Shown: positions 43,640 to 55,076 of the stretch, in pieces
How positions within the stretch are numbered: the stretch's first letter is position 1
How the letters are laid out: the number at the start of each line of letters is the position of its first letter
DNA from: Ashinkailepas kermadecensis
Lineage: Eukaryota; Arthropoda; Thecostraca; Neolepadidae
Assembly: GCA_034440615.1 (NCBI GenBank)
Contig: JAOTOM010004837.1
Location: 124,001-188,000 of the forward strand
DNA length: 64,000 nucleotides
Direction: 5' to 3'
Made by a program: the position numbers and the translations under genes
Notes under the pieces: generated by a model
Database searches by the model: none
What the model was told of the DNA's origin: nothing
What the model saw: only the letters and a program-made list of their open reading frames with translations

Positions 43640-46205
43640 GGGTGAAAAATGTGTCTGTGGAGTCCATTTGGCTTGATGTTGCTGTGGGAAAAGGCAACAA
43701 CAATAAACTGAGGATAGGAGCTTTGTATCGATCAGGAACCTTGCCACATTCTCAGCAACTGGAGCTTGATAAGGTGATTTGTGAGGAAATCAGTAGAAAC
43801 TTTCAGAGGAAATGCCTTATTCTTGGTGACTTTAATCTAAAAGGATATGAAAATGTTGGTGTTGGCTCCCCCATCATGTAAACTGTTTAGGAAATGCCTT
43901 GAAGAGGACTTGTTCTTACACCAGTTTGTAATGGAACCAACCAGGCAGGGCTCATTCTTGGACCTTGTCTTCTCAGATTTAAGTGATTTAGTTCAAGACT
44001 TGACTGTAGGAGAAACTCTGGGAAGAAGTGACCATAACATAGTGAGATTCAAGGCACAGGTATCAGGGACAATCAAGGATAATTTGGCAAAGATTCCAAA
44101 TTTTAACAGGGCAGACTTTGCCTGCATGAGAGAGGCTTTAAGTGCCATAAAATGGGAAGAAGAATTCTTTGATTTAAATGCCTGTGAAATGTGGGAAAAG
44201 TTCAAATCCTACTTGAGGGAAATTCAGATTAGACATGTCCCCCAAAAGCAAAGGCGCAAAGAAGGGTAGGAAAGCCAGCATGGCTTACACCAGATGTGAT
44301 GAAAGCAATTAAGGCTAAGAAAGGTGCATTTAGAGTATTTAAGGAGGCTTCAAATATCGTAAATCTAAGGTCGTATCAAAAATCTAGAGACGCTGTGAAG
44401 CAGAAAATCAGAGCAGCAAAGCGAGCAAAAGAATTGGATTTGGCTAGGAACTGTAATGGGGACAGTAAAAAGTTCTTTAGTTTCTACAAGCTAAGTAAAG
44501 TTTCAAGCACAATTGGTCCACTGGATGTAAATGGGACTATATTGAGTGAGGATAGTGAGATGGTTGAGGAGCTGAGCAAGCAGTTTAAATCAGTGTTTAC
44601 AGTGGAGGATGTGACTAATCTGCCAACCGTGAACCACAGTTCAGTGACAGGTGATCAGATACACGATGTTGATTTCATTGATAGTGATATTGTTTTCAAT
44701 TATATCAGAAAAATAAAGACAAACAAGGCAGCAGGACCCGATGGAATTTATGCTAGGGTATTGCGGGAAGCTGAAAAGGAAGTGGCAATTCCACTTAGTA
44801 TAATATTTTGTAGATCAGTTTCGCAAAATGAAATTCCAACAGATTGGAAAAGGGCAAATGTAGTTCCTATTTTCAAGAAAGGAGAAAGAGGGAAAGTTGA
44901 AAACTATAGGCCAGTAAGCCTCACATCCCTAGTCTGCAAGGTACTCGAATCAATTATCAAGGATAGAATAGTTAGTTTTCTGGAAGGAAACAAATTGATT
45001 CAAGATACTCAACATGGGTTTAGAAAAGGGCGATCGTGCCTCACAAATCTCTTGGACTTTTTGAATTTTGCTACAGAACAATTTGATCAGGGAAATCAGG
45101 TTGATGTAGCATATCTTGACTTTAGTAAGGCCTTTGACAAGGTACCCCATAAACGGTTAATGATGCAGCTTCAGGTCCATGGTATTGCAGGTAGCATCCT
45201 AAAATGGATAGAGTTGTGGCTTTCAGATAGACAGCAGAGAGTGATGCTAAATGGTACAAAGTCATCATGGCAAAATGTTCTTAGTGGAGTCCCCCAGGGG
45301 TCGGTACTGGGGCCACTATTGTTCATTATATATGTGAATAGCATTGAATGTGGCCTAAGCAGTAAGGTTTTGAAATTTGCGGATGATTTGAAGATCTTTA
45401 GGGCAATAACAGGGCAAAATGAGCAGGTTTTGCTGCAGAAAGACTTAGACGAGCTAGTGAAGTGGTCCGAAAAATGGCAAATGAAGTTTAATTTTGATAA
45501 GTGCAAAGTCATGCATGTAGGTAGGCAGCATATGAAGGCTCCATACTTGATGGGTGGCCAAGTACTATCTGTGACTCAGCAGGAGAAGGACTTAGGTGTT
45601 ATTTTGAACACAAAATTGGGGGCATCAGAACAGACCAAAGAAGCCAGGAAGAAGGCACTAAGAATGCTTGGGGCAATACAGAGGAACGTGTCATACAAAA
45701 GTGAGGAGGTCATCAGGAAGCTTTACTGTGCATATGTCAGGCCACATTTGGAATACTGTGTCCAAGCTTGGTCCCCTAGTTATGAGAAAGATTGTTGGCT
45801 TTTAGAGAGAGTACAAAAGAGGGCAACAAAAATGGTTAATGGTATAGGCAACCTGGAATATGAGGAAAGACTGAAGAAATTGAACATGTTTTCACTTAGA
45901 TATAGAAGGCTGAGAGGAGATCTCATCGAGGTTTTAAATTTGTTCATGGTCAGGAACAGGGATACCTCAGGGAAATGTTTGAATTTAACAGAAATGATGC
46001 AATTAGAGGTCATCAATTCAAAATTAAAGTTAATCACAGCAGGACAAGGTTAAGACAGTCTTTCTTCACCAACAGGGTAGTAGAACACTGGAACCAGCTG
46101 CCAGGAACCATTGTCAGTAGCAACACACTGAACATCTTTAAAAACGGCATAGACAATCATTATAAGAATAGGGGGATTGTTTTTCTGTATTCCAGGGAAG
46201 GTTGA
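43640..46205 (+). pseudogene. CR1-like LINE ORF2, 5'-truncated and frameshifted
   Basis: Conceptual endonuclease C-terminal half (LRIGALYRSG, CLILGDFNL, RSDHNIV), then a complete RT. Motifs: ANVVPIFKKG, NYRPVSLTSLVCKVLE, QHGFRKGRSC, AYLDFSKAFDKVPH, GVPQGSVLGPLLFIIYVN, KFADDLKIF, and EKDLGVIL with AYVRPHLEYC. The C-terminal part is RGHQFKIK and FFTNRVVEHWNQLP. The catalytic Asp of motif A and FADD are retained. Frameshifts lie near 43845, 44265 and 45980. The longest intact frame, 44296-46053, is 585 codons. The 5' end is lost at the satellite boundary. Family: CR1/L2 group by motif style. Confidence 0.9.
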
Positions 46206-46785
46206 TCGACAGGGAGGAGTGGGAGTTGGGAGGAGTTTGTAATTGTTGACTGTGTTATGAAATAGCAAGTGAGTCTCTTATTAAGTCTAAATGCTTTATA
46301 ACTTTATATAGGGTGTACCTAGCAGTGGATTCAGCACCTTCCTTCGGGATGTGATACTGATGAGATTGTCTATGGTAGCACAATGTGTATGATGGGAGGA
46401 GTTTGTAATTGTTGAGTGTATTATGCAATAGCACGTGAGTCTCTTATTAAGTCTGAACGCTTTATGAATTTCTGTGGGATGTGCCTAGCAGTGGATTCGG
46501 CACCTTCCTTCGGGATGTGATGCTGATGAGGTTGTCTATGGTGGCACGATGGGTGTGATGGGAGGAGCTTGTGATTATTGAGGGTGTTAGGCGGTAGCAA
46601 GTGAGTGGTGTTAGATGGGCTGGGATATATAGCTTCCTAGGAACTTGGGATAAGGGATTTATTTGGGGGGGGGGTATTTAAATTTTTTAACCTTTTTTTT
46701 TAAGGGTTAACCCAAAAGGGCCCCCTTGTTTTTTTTTTAATTTTAATTTTTTTATAATTTATTATTTTATTTTTTTATGACACAT
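46206..46785 (+). mobile_element. 3'UTR of the CR1-like LINE
   Basis: Contains about three tandem copies of a roughly 176-bp block with ccttcgggatgtgat, gatgggaggag(c/t)tt and gtgagtctcttattaagtct. Homologous to the nested fragment at 31719-31968. Bases about 46660-46785 align to that fragment but with isolated bases replaced by neighbouring homopolymers. Confidence 0.85.
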
Positions 46786-47249
46786 CTTGCCATCTAGTGA
46801 GAAATCCGTCCACTGTCGCGCCACAGACGCTGCGTTTTCTCCGTCCCTTCCCCAGACAGCTGATCAATGGCGTTACCAGGGTACGACTAGCCGGCATATT
46901 CCAGTCGAAAAATGCAAGTATTGCGTTAGAATCGCAATGCAATGAACATTTTAAGCTAGCCATGAAATCTGATACAAACCGATCTGAACAGTGTGTTCGT
47001 GCTATGCATCCGCCACTGCGCCGCATATCAGCTTCCCACGGGACGACAGCCGGTTCCCGAGGTCTGGAAAACTAACAATGTGCGCACACCACACGCATAT
47101 TCAATGACACATCCTGCCATCTAGTGATAAATATTGTGATCTATGCTTCAACGTTCAATCGCATGACATTCATTCAACATCCGTTGTTATAAGACCTAGA
47201 CCGTGCTGCTACCTAGCGATAGCTATCTGAAGTGATGCTTCTAGAAAAT
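46786..47249. other. No gene; distant direct repeat
   Basis: atgacacatcttgccatcta (46778) and atgacacatcctgccatcta (47104) form a diverged direct repeat about 326 bp apart. No domain recognised between them. Confidence 0.55.
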
Positions 47250-47640
47250 AGTGGAGTTCTTGAATCTGTGGAGGTTGCGAGCTGTGGAGGTTATGAACGC
47301 TTCGCAGTTGTGGAGGTTACGGGCTGTGGAGGTTACGACCGCTTGGAGTTGTGGAGGTTATACCTGTGGAGGTTATGAACGCTGCGGACTTGTGGAGGTT
47401 GTGAGCTGTGGAGGTTACGACCGCTTGGAGTTGTGGAGGTTATGACCTGTGGAGGTTATGAACGCTGCGGACTTGTGGAGGTTGTGAGCTGTGGAGGTTA
47501 TGAGCGCTTCGTAGTTGTGGAGGTTGTGAGCTGTGGAGGTTATGACCTGTGGAGGTTACGACCGCTTCGGGTATATTGAATTTGTGGAGGTTATTAACTG
47601 TGGAGGTTATGATCTGTGGAGGTTATGATACGCTGTCGTT
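47250..47640. repeat. TGTGGAGGTTA-based repeat
   Basis: About 19 occurrences of gtggaggtt(a/g) with spacers tatgaacgct, acgaccgctt and gtgagct, arranged in a loose higher-order pattern. Confidence 0.88.
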
Positions 47641-47769
47641 GTGATGTACCAACAACATTTTCCCATCTTCCAGTCTAATCCTGTAATTAAACTCTTCCTG
47701 CTTAGCAATAATAGTCGCAGGCTTTCCACGGTCGTACGAATTTATAGTACTCGCCTCCATCCATTCCCC

Positions 47770-48028
47770 GTTTGCGTGTCAATGCCGACCCTTGGCGTAT
47801 GTGTGCCGATCGCTTGCGTGTGGCCCCTCTTCCCGTTTGTGTATGAATGTCGACCCTTGGTGTATAAGTGCCGACCGCTTGCGTGTGGATGCCGACCGCT
47901 TGTGTGGACGCCCACCGTTTGTATCTGGATGCCGACCGTTTGTGTGTGGATAGCGGCCGTTTGTGTGTGGATGCGGGCCGTTTGTGTGTGGATGCCGACC
48001 GTTTGTGTGTGGATGCCGACCTCGTGCT
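47770..48028. repeat. 21-24-bp degenerate repeat
   Basis: Repeated tgtgtggatgccgaccg(t/c)tt with variants such as gcgtgtggatgcc. More homogeneous toward the right. Confidence 0.85.
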
Positions 48029-48289
48029 GCGCTAGCACGTAAAGCGCAGCGTTGAATGCGAGCCCCGGGCCGTCAACAGGGTGGTGTTGGGGGCGGGGCG
48101 GAGGGGGGGCAAGTGTTGATCCAGACGGCCGGCTTAGTGGATAGGCAAAGCCCAGCGTACGCCTCCACAGTTCACTGAAACCTTTTGAGACTTATTGGAA
48201 AATTTCGGCACCCGCCATATCTGGTAACGTCTCCTCAAAAGTCGCCGGCCCGCCGGCTCGGCCTGTGATTGGCTGATCTGCGCTGGATG

Positions 48290-49245
48290 GCGGACCGCTA
48301 CAGGGGACACCGCGTGGCCCGCCGGGACAGGAGCTGGGCCCGCTACAGGTGACATCGCGTGCCCCGCCGGGACAGGAGCTGGGCTCGCTACAGGGGACAC
48401 CGCGTGGCCCGCCGGGACAGGAGCTGGGCCCGCTACAGGGGACACCGCGTGGCCCGCCGAGACAGGAGCTGGGCCTGCTACAGGGGACACCGCGTGGCTC
48501 GCCGGCAGGAGTGGGCCGCTACAGGGGACACCGCTTGGCCCGCCGGGACAGGAGCTGGGCCCGCTACAGGTGACATCGCGTGCCCCGCCGGGACAGGAGC
48601 TGGGCTCGCTACAGGGGACACCGCGTGGCCCGCCGGGACAGGAGCTGGGCCCGCTACAGGGGACACCGCGTGGCCCGCCGGGACAGGAGCTGGGCCCGCT
48701 ACAGGGGACACCGCGTGGCCCGCCGGGACAGGAGCTGGGCCCGCTACAGGGGACACCGCGTGGCCCGCCGGGACAGGAGCTGGGCCCGCTACAGGGGACA
48801 CCGCGTGGCTCGCCGGGATAGGAGCTGGGCCCGCTACAGGTGACATCGCGTAGCCCGCCGGGACAGGAGCTGGGCCCGCTACAGGTGACATCGCGTGGCC
48901 CGCCGGGACAGGAGCTGGGTCCGCTACAGGGGACACCGCGTGGCCCGCCGGGACAGGAGCTGGGCCCGCTACAGGGGACACCGCGTGGCTCGCCGGGACA
49001 GGAGCTGGGCCCGCTACAGGTGACATCGCGTGGCACGCCGGGACAGGAGCTGGGCCCGCTACAGGGGACACCGCGTGGCCCGCCGGGACAGGAGCTGAGC
49101 CCGCTACAGGGGACACCGCGTGGCCCGCCGGGATAGGAGCTGGGCCCGCTACAGGTGACACCGCGTGGCCCGCCGGGACAGGAGCTGGGCCCGCTACAGG
49201 GGACACCGCGTGGTCCGCCGGGACAGGAGCTGGGCCCGCTGACCA
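48290..49245. repeat. 45-bp minisatellite, about 21 copies
   Basis: Core ccgctacaggggacaccgcg, then cgggacaggagctggg; some copies read ggtgacatcgcg. Multiple-of-three period leaves several frames open on both strands (up to 379 codons on minus), giving collagen-like Gly/Pro repeats that are not supported as a gene. Confidence 0.95.
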
Positions 49246-49394
49246 CCCGTGGCCGAACCACATATTGAATCAACTTTTGATAGTACTGGGCTGGGGAATA
49301 TATTAATTATTATGATTATGGAATGGGGAATATGCTAATTAAAAGGTCCTGACGACACTAGAAATGGCTTTGTTTGCACCATTCATCATCCTAG

Positions 49395-49492
49395 TGTCAC
49401 CCAGCCTTGCGCTATATACCACCAGGCCATCCAGCCCTGCGCTATATACCACCAGGCCATCCAGCCTTGTACTATATACCACCTAGCTTTGT
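49395..49492. repeat. 29-bp repeat, about 3 copies
   Basis: Core gctatataccaccaggccat followed by ccagcctt or ccagccctg. Confidence 0.88.
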
Positions 49493-49917
49493 GCTAGTAG
49501 CAACTGCAATAACAGCGAATCATTTTACATACACTATAAAACCCTCAAAAATGATTAAGGCTCAGGTATTCCTTAATTTCGTTGCAATTTCGGTACCTAT
49601 CCATTCTAGCCTCAAGCAATCCATCAGGACTAGTCATGTCAGTATATGTAATACAATTACAAAATCACATTTATTGCCCGGCATTGTAGAATGCTTATCT
49701 TCTTTTTTCGTTTCAATAACGTGCTTATTATTGAACTGCAGACTAAATCCACGAACCGCCACGAATTCGCGATTCTGATTCAACCGACCCTCCACCCAGA
49801 GACAGGAACGCCCAAGTTCAACACTGTTCAACTTTCCGAAAAGGCCGGCCGCGGCCGCCGTCGCGCCAACAAAGCCCCCGCCAAACCCCCAATGTACTAT
49901 TGGCGCCACAAATAGCC

Positions 49918-50036
49918 TTGCAGTCAGGCTGGACGTCCTGCCACTTCAATATCCTGCACAGGTATAGGTGTCGCGGGACCAGTACATGCAGGATAGTCAG
50001 GTGCCAGGACGCCCAGCCTGACTGCCAAGCTGTTTG
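49918..50036. repeat. Foldback hairpin with about 48-bp arms
   Basis: Left arm gcagtcaggctggacgtcct... pairs with the complement of ...ccaggacgcccagcctgact. Arms are imperfect, with a loop of about 20 nt. May be a small foldback or MITE-like element. Confidence 0.8.
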
Positions 50037-50163
50037 TGACGCCAGTTATGTCTTCTTTAGTTTATATATTTATCCGAGTTATTCACGGTTGGCCGCCGCC
50101 CGCCACCGGGCGCATTCCATAGCCTGAGGCGTCCTTCCGGCGGAGCGGGGCGGCCAGCAGTCG

Positions 50164-50601
50164 GTGGCCGGTGGCGGTGCATACCGGGCTTCAGGACAGA
50201 CATGTGGGTCAAGGTCTAGAAAGTCTCGGATAAAAAGACAACCATACGGAGTGTTTTGCAACGAACTTTATGCAGTCGAAGTTGCACCGAGTTTGCCATC
50301 TGACGTCTACCCCCGCCGGCCAGACTTGACGTCTACCGTGTGCTCCCTGTCGTTTGACGAATACTGCCTGCTATCTGCTGCCTACCATACAATGCCTGAC
50401 GTCTACCTCCGACGCCCAGACTTGACGACTACCGTGTACTGCCTGCCATTTGACGAACACCGTCTGGTATCTGCTGCTCACCATACAATGTCTGACGTCC
50501 CTGAATCTATATATTCTGAAATCCCGACCGTGGAGGTGCTGAGCAGCTTTCGGCAGTACCAATTGGCATCTGAAAATCATGTGGCATATTATATGATGTA
50601 G
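50164..50601 (+). other. Open frame with two 33-residue repeats, unrecognised
   Basis: A 145-codon frame (no ATG at its start) with two tandem units of about 99 bp sharing DVYxRRPDLT, FDE and SAAxHTM motifs, followed by an acidic tail ending AYYMM. No known family recognised. It could be an exon, a relic or chance, since the repeat length is a multiple of three. Confidence 0.25.
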
Positions 50602-50959
50602 CGCCACTTTGCCTGCCACATATATATTTTGCCAACCGTTTTGAACACTATTTTAGGAAGTGTATCCAGTGAGCACCATAGAACTTGTCGGTACTTGTCG
50701 TGACACCTGGCGTCACACGTGAATCGCAACTGTCAACGGACATGCGTGAGACGAACGGAACGACACGCATCCGCCGCGGTGGGAAGTTCCCAGCCTGTCA
50801 TTTACCGCTGCGCATCCTTGCCAGTCAGACGCTGTGTCGTGCAGTCGCGTAGCCAGCGGCCAGCGATTACAGACCCAGGTCGCCTATGGTGCAGCAGCGG
50901 CCGGACACAGCACACATCGAGCACTGCCAAACCCCATGTATTGGTGCGAGTACAGAACA

Positions 50960-51120
50960 GCAATCACTCTCAGCCTCTTGTATACCGCGCTGAGCCGCAC
51001 GACAGACCACTTAACACCACCCCGAGTCGTCGCCAAAACGTCGAAATTTACACCGGCCAGCGAGGATTGAACCCTCGACCTCACTGTACGGAAACAAACC
51101 CGTCGGCCACCCGCCACCCG
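50960..51120 (-). mobile_element. tRNA-derived SINE-like sequence
   Basis: On the minus strand from about 51115: ggtggccgacgggtttgttt, a weak A box, and a good B-box region gagggttcaatcctcgct. Followed by sequence containing a cgacgactcggggtg core. Boundaries approximate. Confidence 0.55.
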
Positions 51121-51309
51121 AGGACCGGCTGCCGGCACAGGCCACAGACACAGGTGAGTCGTCGCCCGCACGGTGGGCACGTGCCCACAGGTAGGGTGGC
51201 CAGACCGACGGCATCTGCTGCGGACGCCGCGCTTCACGAGCGCCGAACGCATGCCGAGTTCGGAGCTCAGCAGCGGCCGGAAACATCAGCGGCATTAGAC
51301 TGGGTGGAC

Positions 51310-51875
51310 CCTGCCTAGTCAGAGTGACCCAGTGGCTGCAGGGTCAGTCTCAGGTGGGCCTGCCTGGCCAGAGTGACCCGTGGCTGCAGGGTCAGTCTCA
51401 GGTGGCCCTGTCTGACCAGTGACCCAGTGGCTGCAGGGTCAGTCTCAGGTGAGCCTGCCTGGCCAGGGTGACCCAGTGTCTGCAGGGTCAGTCTCAGGTG
51501 GGCCTGTCTGGCCAGAGTAACCCAGTGGCTGCAGGGTCAGTCTCAGGTGGGCCTGTCTGGCCAGGGTGACCCGTGGCTGCAGGGTCAGTTTCAGGTGAGC
51601 CTGCCTGGCCAGGGTGACCCAGTGGCTGCAGGGTCAGTCTCAGGTGGGCCTGTCTGGCCAGAGTGACACGTGGCTGCAGGGTCAGTCTCAGGTGGGCCTG
51701 TCTGGCCAGAGTGACCCGTGGCTGCAGGGTCAGTCTCAGGTGGGCCTGTCTGGCCAGAGTGACCCAGTGGCTGCAAGGTCAGTCTCAGGTGGGTCTGTCT
51801 GGCCAGGGTGACCCGTGGCTGCAGGGTCAGTCTCAGGTGAGCCTGTCTGGCCAGTGACCCGTGGCTGCAGGACGA
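51310..51875. repeat. About 50-bp minisatellite, about 11 copies
   Basis: Core tggctgcagggtcagtctca, then ggtgggcctgtctggccaga. Unit length varies by one to three bases (gacccgtgg or gacccagtgg). Confidence 0.93.
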
Positions 51876-52487
51876 GTCTCGCCCCCTGCGAAACGCCAAA
51901 GGCCGGGGACGGACGGCGCACAACTGTCAGCCCACCCCCGTGCTGCTTTCCCCGACAACCGGGGGATGGAGGCCGGCCGCAGTCCGGCAGGTGCCGCCGT
52001 GTCAGACCGCCCCCACACTGTCGGAACGCACCCATCACCACTTCACGGTGCGACTCGCCAGCAGCACGAGGTGTCGAAGGGCACACTGCTAGTCGATGGG
52101 AAGTGCTCGACTGGAGGAGCCACAGCGCGCCCGGCCGCCCGAAGCACCATTTTGCGGCAACGGACATCAATATAATAGCATTTGCAATCCCATGCAAGCC
52201 GATACATGCAGCTACAACTAGGACACGAACATCGCACGTCTGGTCCGGCCGGAGCTTCAGAGCCCTGTCCAATGTTCAGAAGCCGGCACTGTGACCACAA
52301 CTGCAGATCATCCTTCCTCCTGCCAACACGTACATCGCCATCGGCGTTCTACAACGCGACTGCTCAGGCTGATCACGACCAGCAGCAGGCAGAAGTGGGA
52401 TGTAACACAGAGTGCTGACTGTGCTCTGATGTTCGCCAAGAACGAAACACACTCGCACGTTCGCCACCATCGATAGCTTGAATAACG
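51876..52487. other. No recognised gene
   Basis: GC-rich with open frames on both strands; none shows a domain. Confidence 0.5.
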
Positions 52488-52678
52488 TGGGTACCTATGT
52501 GGCGCAGGAGGCGCACGCCACACCTTCAGTTGTGCGAGCGCCACCGTACCGTGGGTACCTATGTGGCGCAGGAGGCGCACGCCACACCTTCAGTTGTGCG
52601 AGCGCCACCGTACCGTGGGTACCTATGTGGCGCAGGAGGCGCACGCCACACCTTCAGTTGTGCGAGCGCCACCGTACC
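52488..52678. repeat. 64-bp tandem repeat, three copies
   Basis: Core gtgggtacctatgtggcgca, then cacaccttcagttgtgcgag. Nearly identical copies. Confidence 0.93.
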
Positions 52679-53088
52679 AAGTCGGAGCATCGACACACAG
52701 ACATAGTCGGAGCTATGCCGGTGGCCCGCGCGTATTACAACACCCCTTCCCTTCCTTCCCTTCCTCCACACTCGCCATGTCCCATCGGGACTGGCTCCAG
52801 TGTAATCACACCTCGGTCCACTCCATCGCCATTTCTTCCACTCCGGCCCCGGTATAACCATACTTTGATCCACTCCCTCACCGTTTTCTCCACTCCGGCT
52901 CCGGTATAACCACACTTCGGTGCACTCCCGCGCTGCTAACGCCACTGCAGCTGAATTACAGCCTGACTCGTCAATTCGGGTTTCATTACGCCGACACTGC
53001 AGTTGGTCACGCTCCGGTTCCTCACGCATCTGGTCCGGGCACACTTCCAGCCAACGTCCGGTGGACCTTGGCGTATCTCAACCCTTCT
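52679..53088. other. No gene; short duplication
   Basis: A diverged repeat of about 58 bp around ccactccggc(c/t)ccggtataac at about 52836-52930. A putative low-complexity exon follows. Confidence 0.5.
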
Positions 53089-53646
53089 CTATTCGAACGA
53101 TATGAGAGCAGGAGCATTCGGAGCAGGAACAGCATCGTCCGTCTGCCCCGGTCCCGGCCCCATCTGACCTTGTGGCAGTCCCATCTGACTCTGAGGTGGT
53201 CCCATCTGACCCTGAGGCGGTCCCATCTGACCCTGAGGTGGTCCAATCTGACCCTGAAGCGGTCCCATCTGACCCTGAGGCGGTCCCATCTGATCTTGAA
53301 GATGTCCCAATTGACCTTGTGGCGGTCACATCTGACCCTGAGACGAGGGCATTGTGCCCTGTGTCGGTCCCACTTGGCCAGGGTATCCCTGGGGCGGCAT
53401 CGGCCCGCCATGACCCGGCTGACCCATGTGATTCAGAACACCGCCAGTCGAGGTCATCTCTGCAGGATGAGCCACCGCCGGGTCCGCCTGAGCCACCTGA
53501 CCTTGATGCGGCCCCATCTGACCTGGAGGCGGCGGCCTCAGCTGGCCAGGGTGGCCCTGCAGCTCCAGCTGGCCCGGCTGACCCTGTTGACCCACGTGGC
53601 CCGGGTACGCCTGCGGTGCTAGCTGGCAGCCGCCGGCGGGGGGCAC
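53089..53646 (-). pseudogene. Possible Pro/Gln/Gly/Met-rich coding segment with internal TGA
   Basis: The minus-strand frame reads LAPQAYPGHVGQQGQPGQLE, then LNHMGQPGHGGPMPPQGYPG, VGPTQGTMPSSQGQM, stop, then PPQGQLGHLQDQMGPPQGQM and further PPQGQMG heptads, ending ALISFE. The TGA at 53326-53328 falls where the heptad repeat would have GGA, so one base change explains the break. The composition resembles disordered regions of transcriptional co-regulators, but no family can be named. The opposite strand is also open (VPSDPEA heptads), so strand choice is uncertain. The 21-bp period drives both. Confidence 0.35.
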
Positions 53647-53759
53647 TGCTCAGTGCCGACGGTCACCGGGCAGCCGCCACCAGCTTTCGCCGCCTCGGCC
53701 CCAAGGTTTCAGCATCTCAGGTGACAACAGACGGAGGTACGGCCACCACTCGTCTATAG

Positions 53760-54655
53760 TAGCTGCAGCAGCTTTCACGCCTTGGAGGCTCCATCTTTGT
53801 TTGCGTGTCGGACAGTTAGAAGCGAAAAATGATGAAATCGTGCTGTGCATGGAGTTGTTCCAAGCGTCTTGGTCACCAAGGCGATTCTTGGAAACAGATT
53901 TCGCTCCATCTGTAAGTGTTTTATTGCTCAATTTCTCATAAATATGAGGGTACATACAACAACAACCCCAAGGCCGAACAGCTGCGCCAAGCCATGCGAC
54001 GTCTCACCCTGCACAACTTAAATTTACCATGAACCACATGGAACTGCGAGCACAGGACGGCAACGACCACGGTCTGCTGGACATCCGGCGTTCAACGCGT
54101 CAACGGGTTCAGGAGGGCGAAGGCAAGCCGATGCCAGCAGTCGTACAGCATGCCCTGGAGATGGGAGGTATCTGCTCTGCATTCGTGGAGTCGGGTACAT
54201 CGCTGGGTATGTGTGCCGTAAACTGGTGGAGGAGCGTGGTGTGAAATGTACCGCGTGCGTTGGAGCAGTGCTGTGCAATGAAAAGGACCGTCCACCGCTT
54301 GAAGTCAGGCATCTGATGAACTTGCGGGACAACGGAGGCCTCGTCGTCCCTTCAGCGTCCACGTGCTGTGCTGTCATGTCGGCTGAGCGACACTTCACCG
54401 CACTAAAGAACTGCGGTGATATCACTCAACGGTCTAATCTAGCACTGGACATATGCATATGTAGATATCCCAAAGCAAGACTGGAGATCTCTCACCGAGC
54501 CAGGGGGTCCAGGTCCTTATTTTCAGACTTAACAGAGAAAATGACAACATTACCATAGTACCAAACTAGGTGTCACTTTGTGCACGCTGACTGGGGCCAC
54601 TGGCCCCTTCGCTCATTGATTTCGTCACCTCACTAATGTATTTGCCCCCGCCCCA
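53760..54655. other. No recognised gene
   Basis: Short open frames on both strands without domains. Confidence 0.5.
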
Positions 54656-54659
54656 AGCA

Positions 54660-54915
54660 GAATATGTATGGATATGGATTGTGGCTTTACGACGCACTCA
54701 GCAGCTGAGGCCATATGGCGTCGCCTGCCTCTCACCCTGGCAGGAAGGGTGGGCATTGCGGGGAATATCACCCAGTACCTCCGGCATGCCAGACGTTCAG
54801 CTTAACCACGGAGCTACGGACGCCCCCCAAGCATGCTTTTTGCTTTTATTATGTTAGGCACTTCGGCCTGCTCAGGCCATTTCGTGCCGGGAATAGAAAT
54901 AGAGAGATAAAAAAT
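54660..54915 (-). mobile_element. SINE-like element beside the LINE 3' end
   Basis: The minus strand has an A-box-like gtccgtagctccgtggttaag. The plus strand holds ggctttacgacgcactcagc and atatggcgtcgcc, matching the core of the SINEs at 31631 and 35279. B box degraded. It abuts the LINE 3' end at 54918. Confidence 0.55.
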
Positions 54916-55076
54916 ATCATGTTCTAAAAGTCAATTTACAAGTCCTGAAGTAAGTTGGTTTTTCGGAGAAAAATGACAAGGAGGTTGACGAGAACAGGGT
55001 GTGTATCTCCTATAGTGTGGACAGAGAAAAGGGGATGTTGTGTGTACAGCAGTAGTTGGTAAGTGTTTTTCCATGT

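Noticed and set aside
48134..49273. 379-codon minus-strand Gly/Pro/Ser-rich frame and overlapping frames
   Set aside because: Produced by a 45-bp tandem repeat; several frames on both strands are equally open and no unique domain flanks it.
53172..53759. Plus-strand acidic VPSDPEA-repeat protein
   Set aside because: Open because of the 21-bp repeat; the opposite strand gives a more protein-like composition, and neither is proven.
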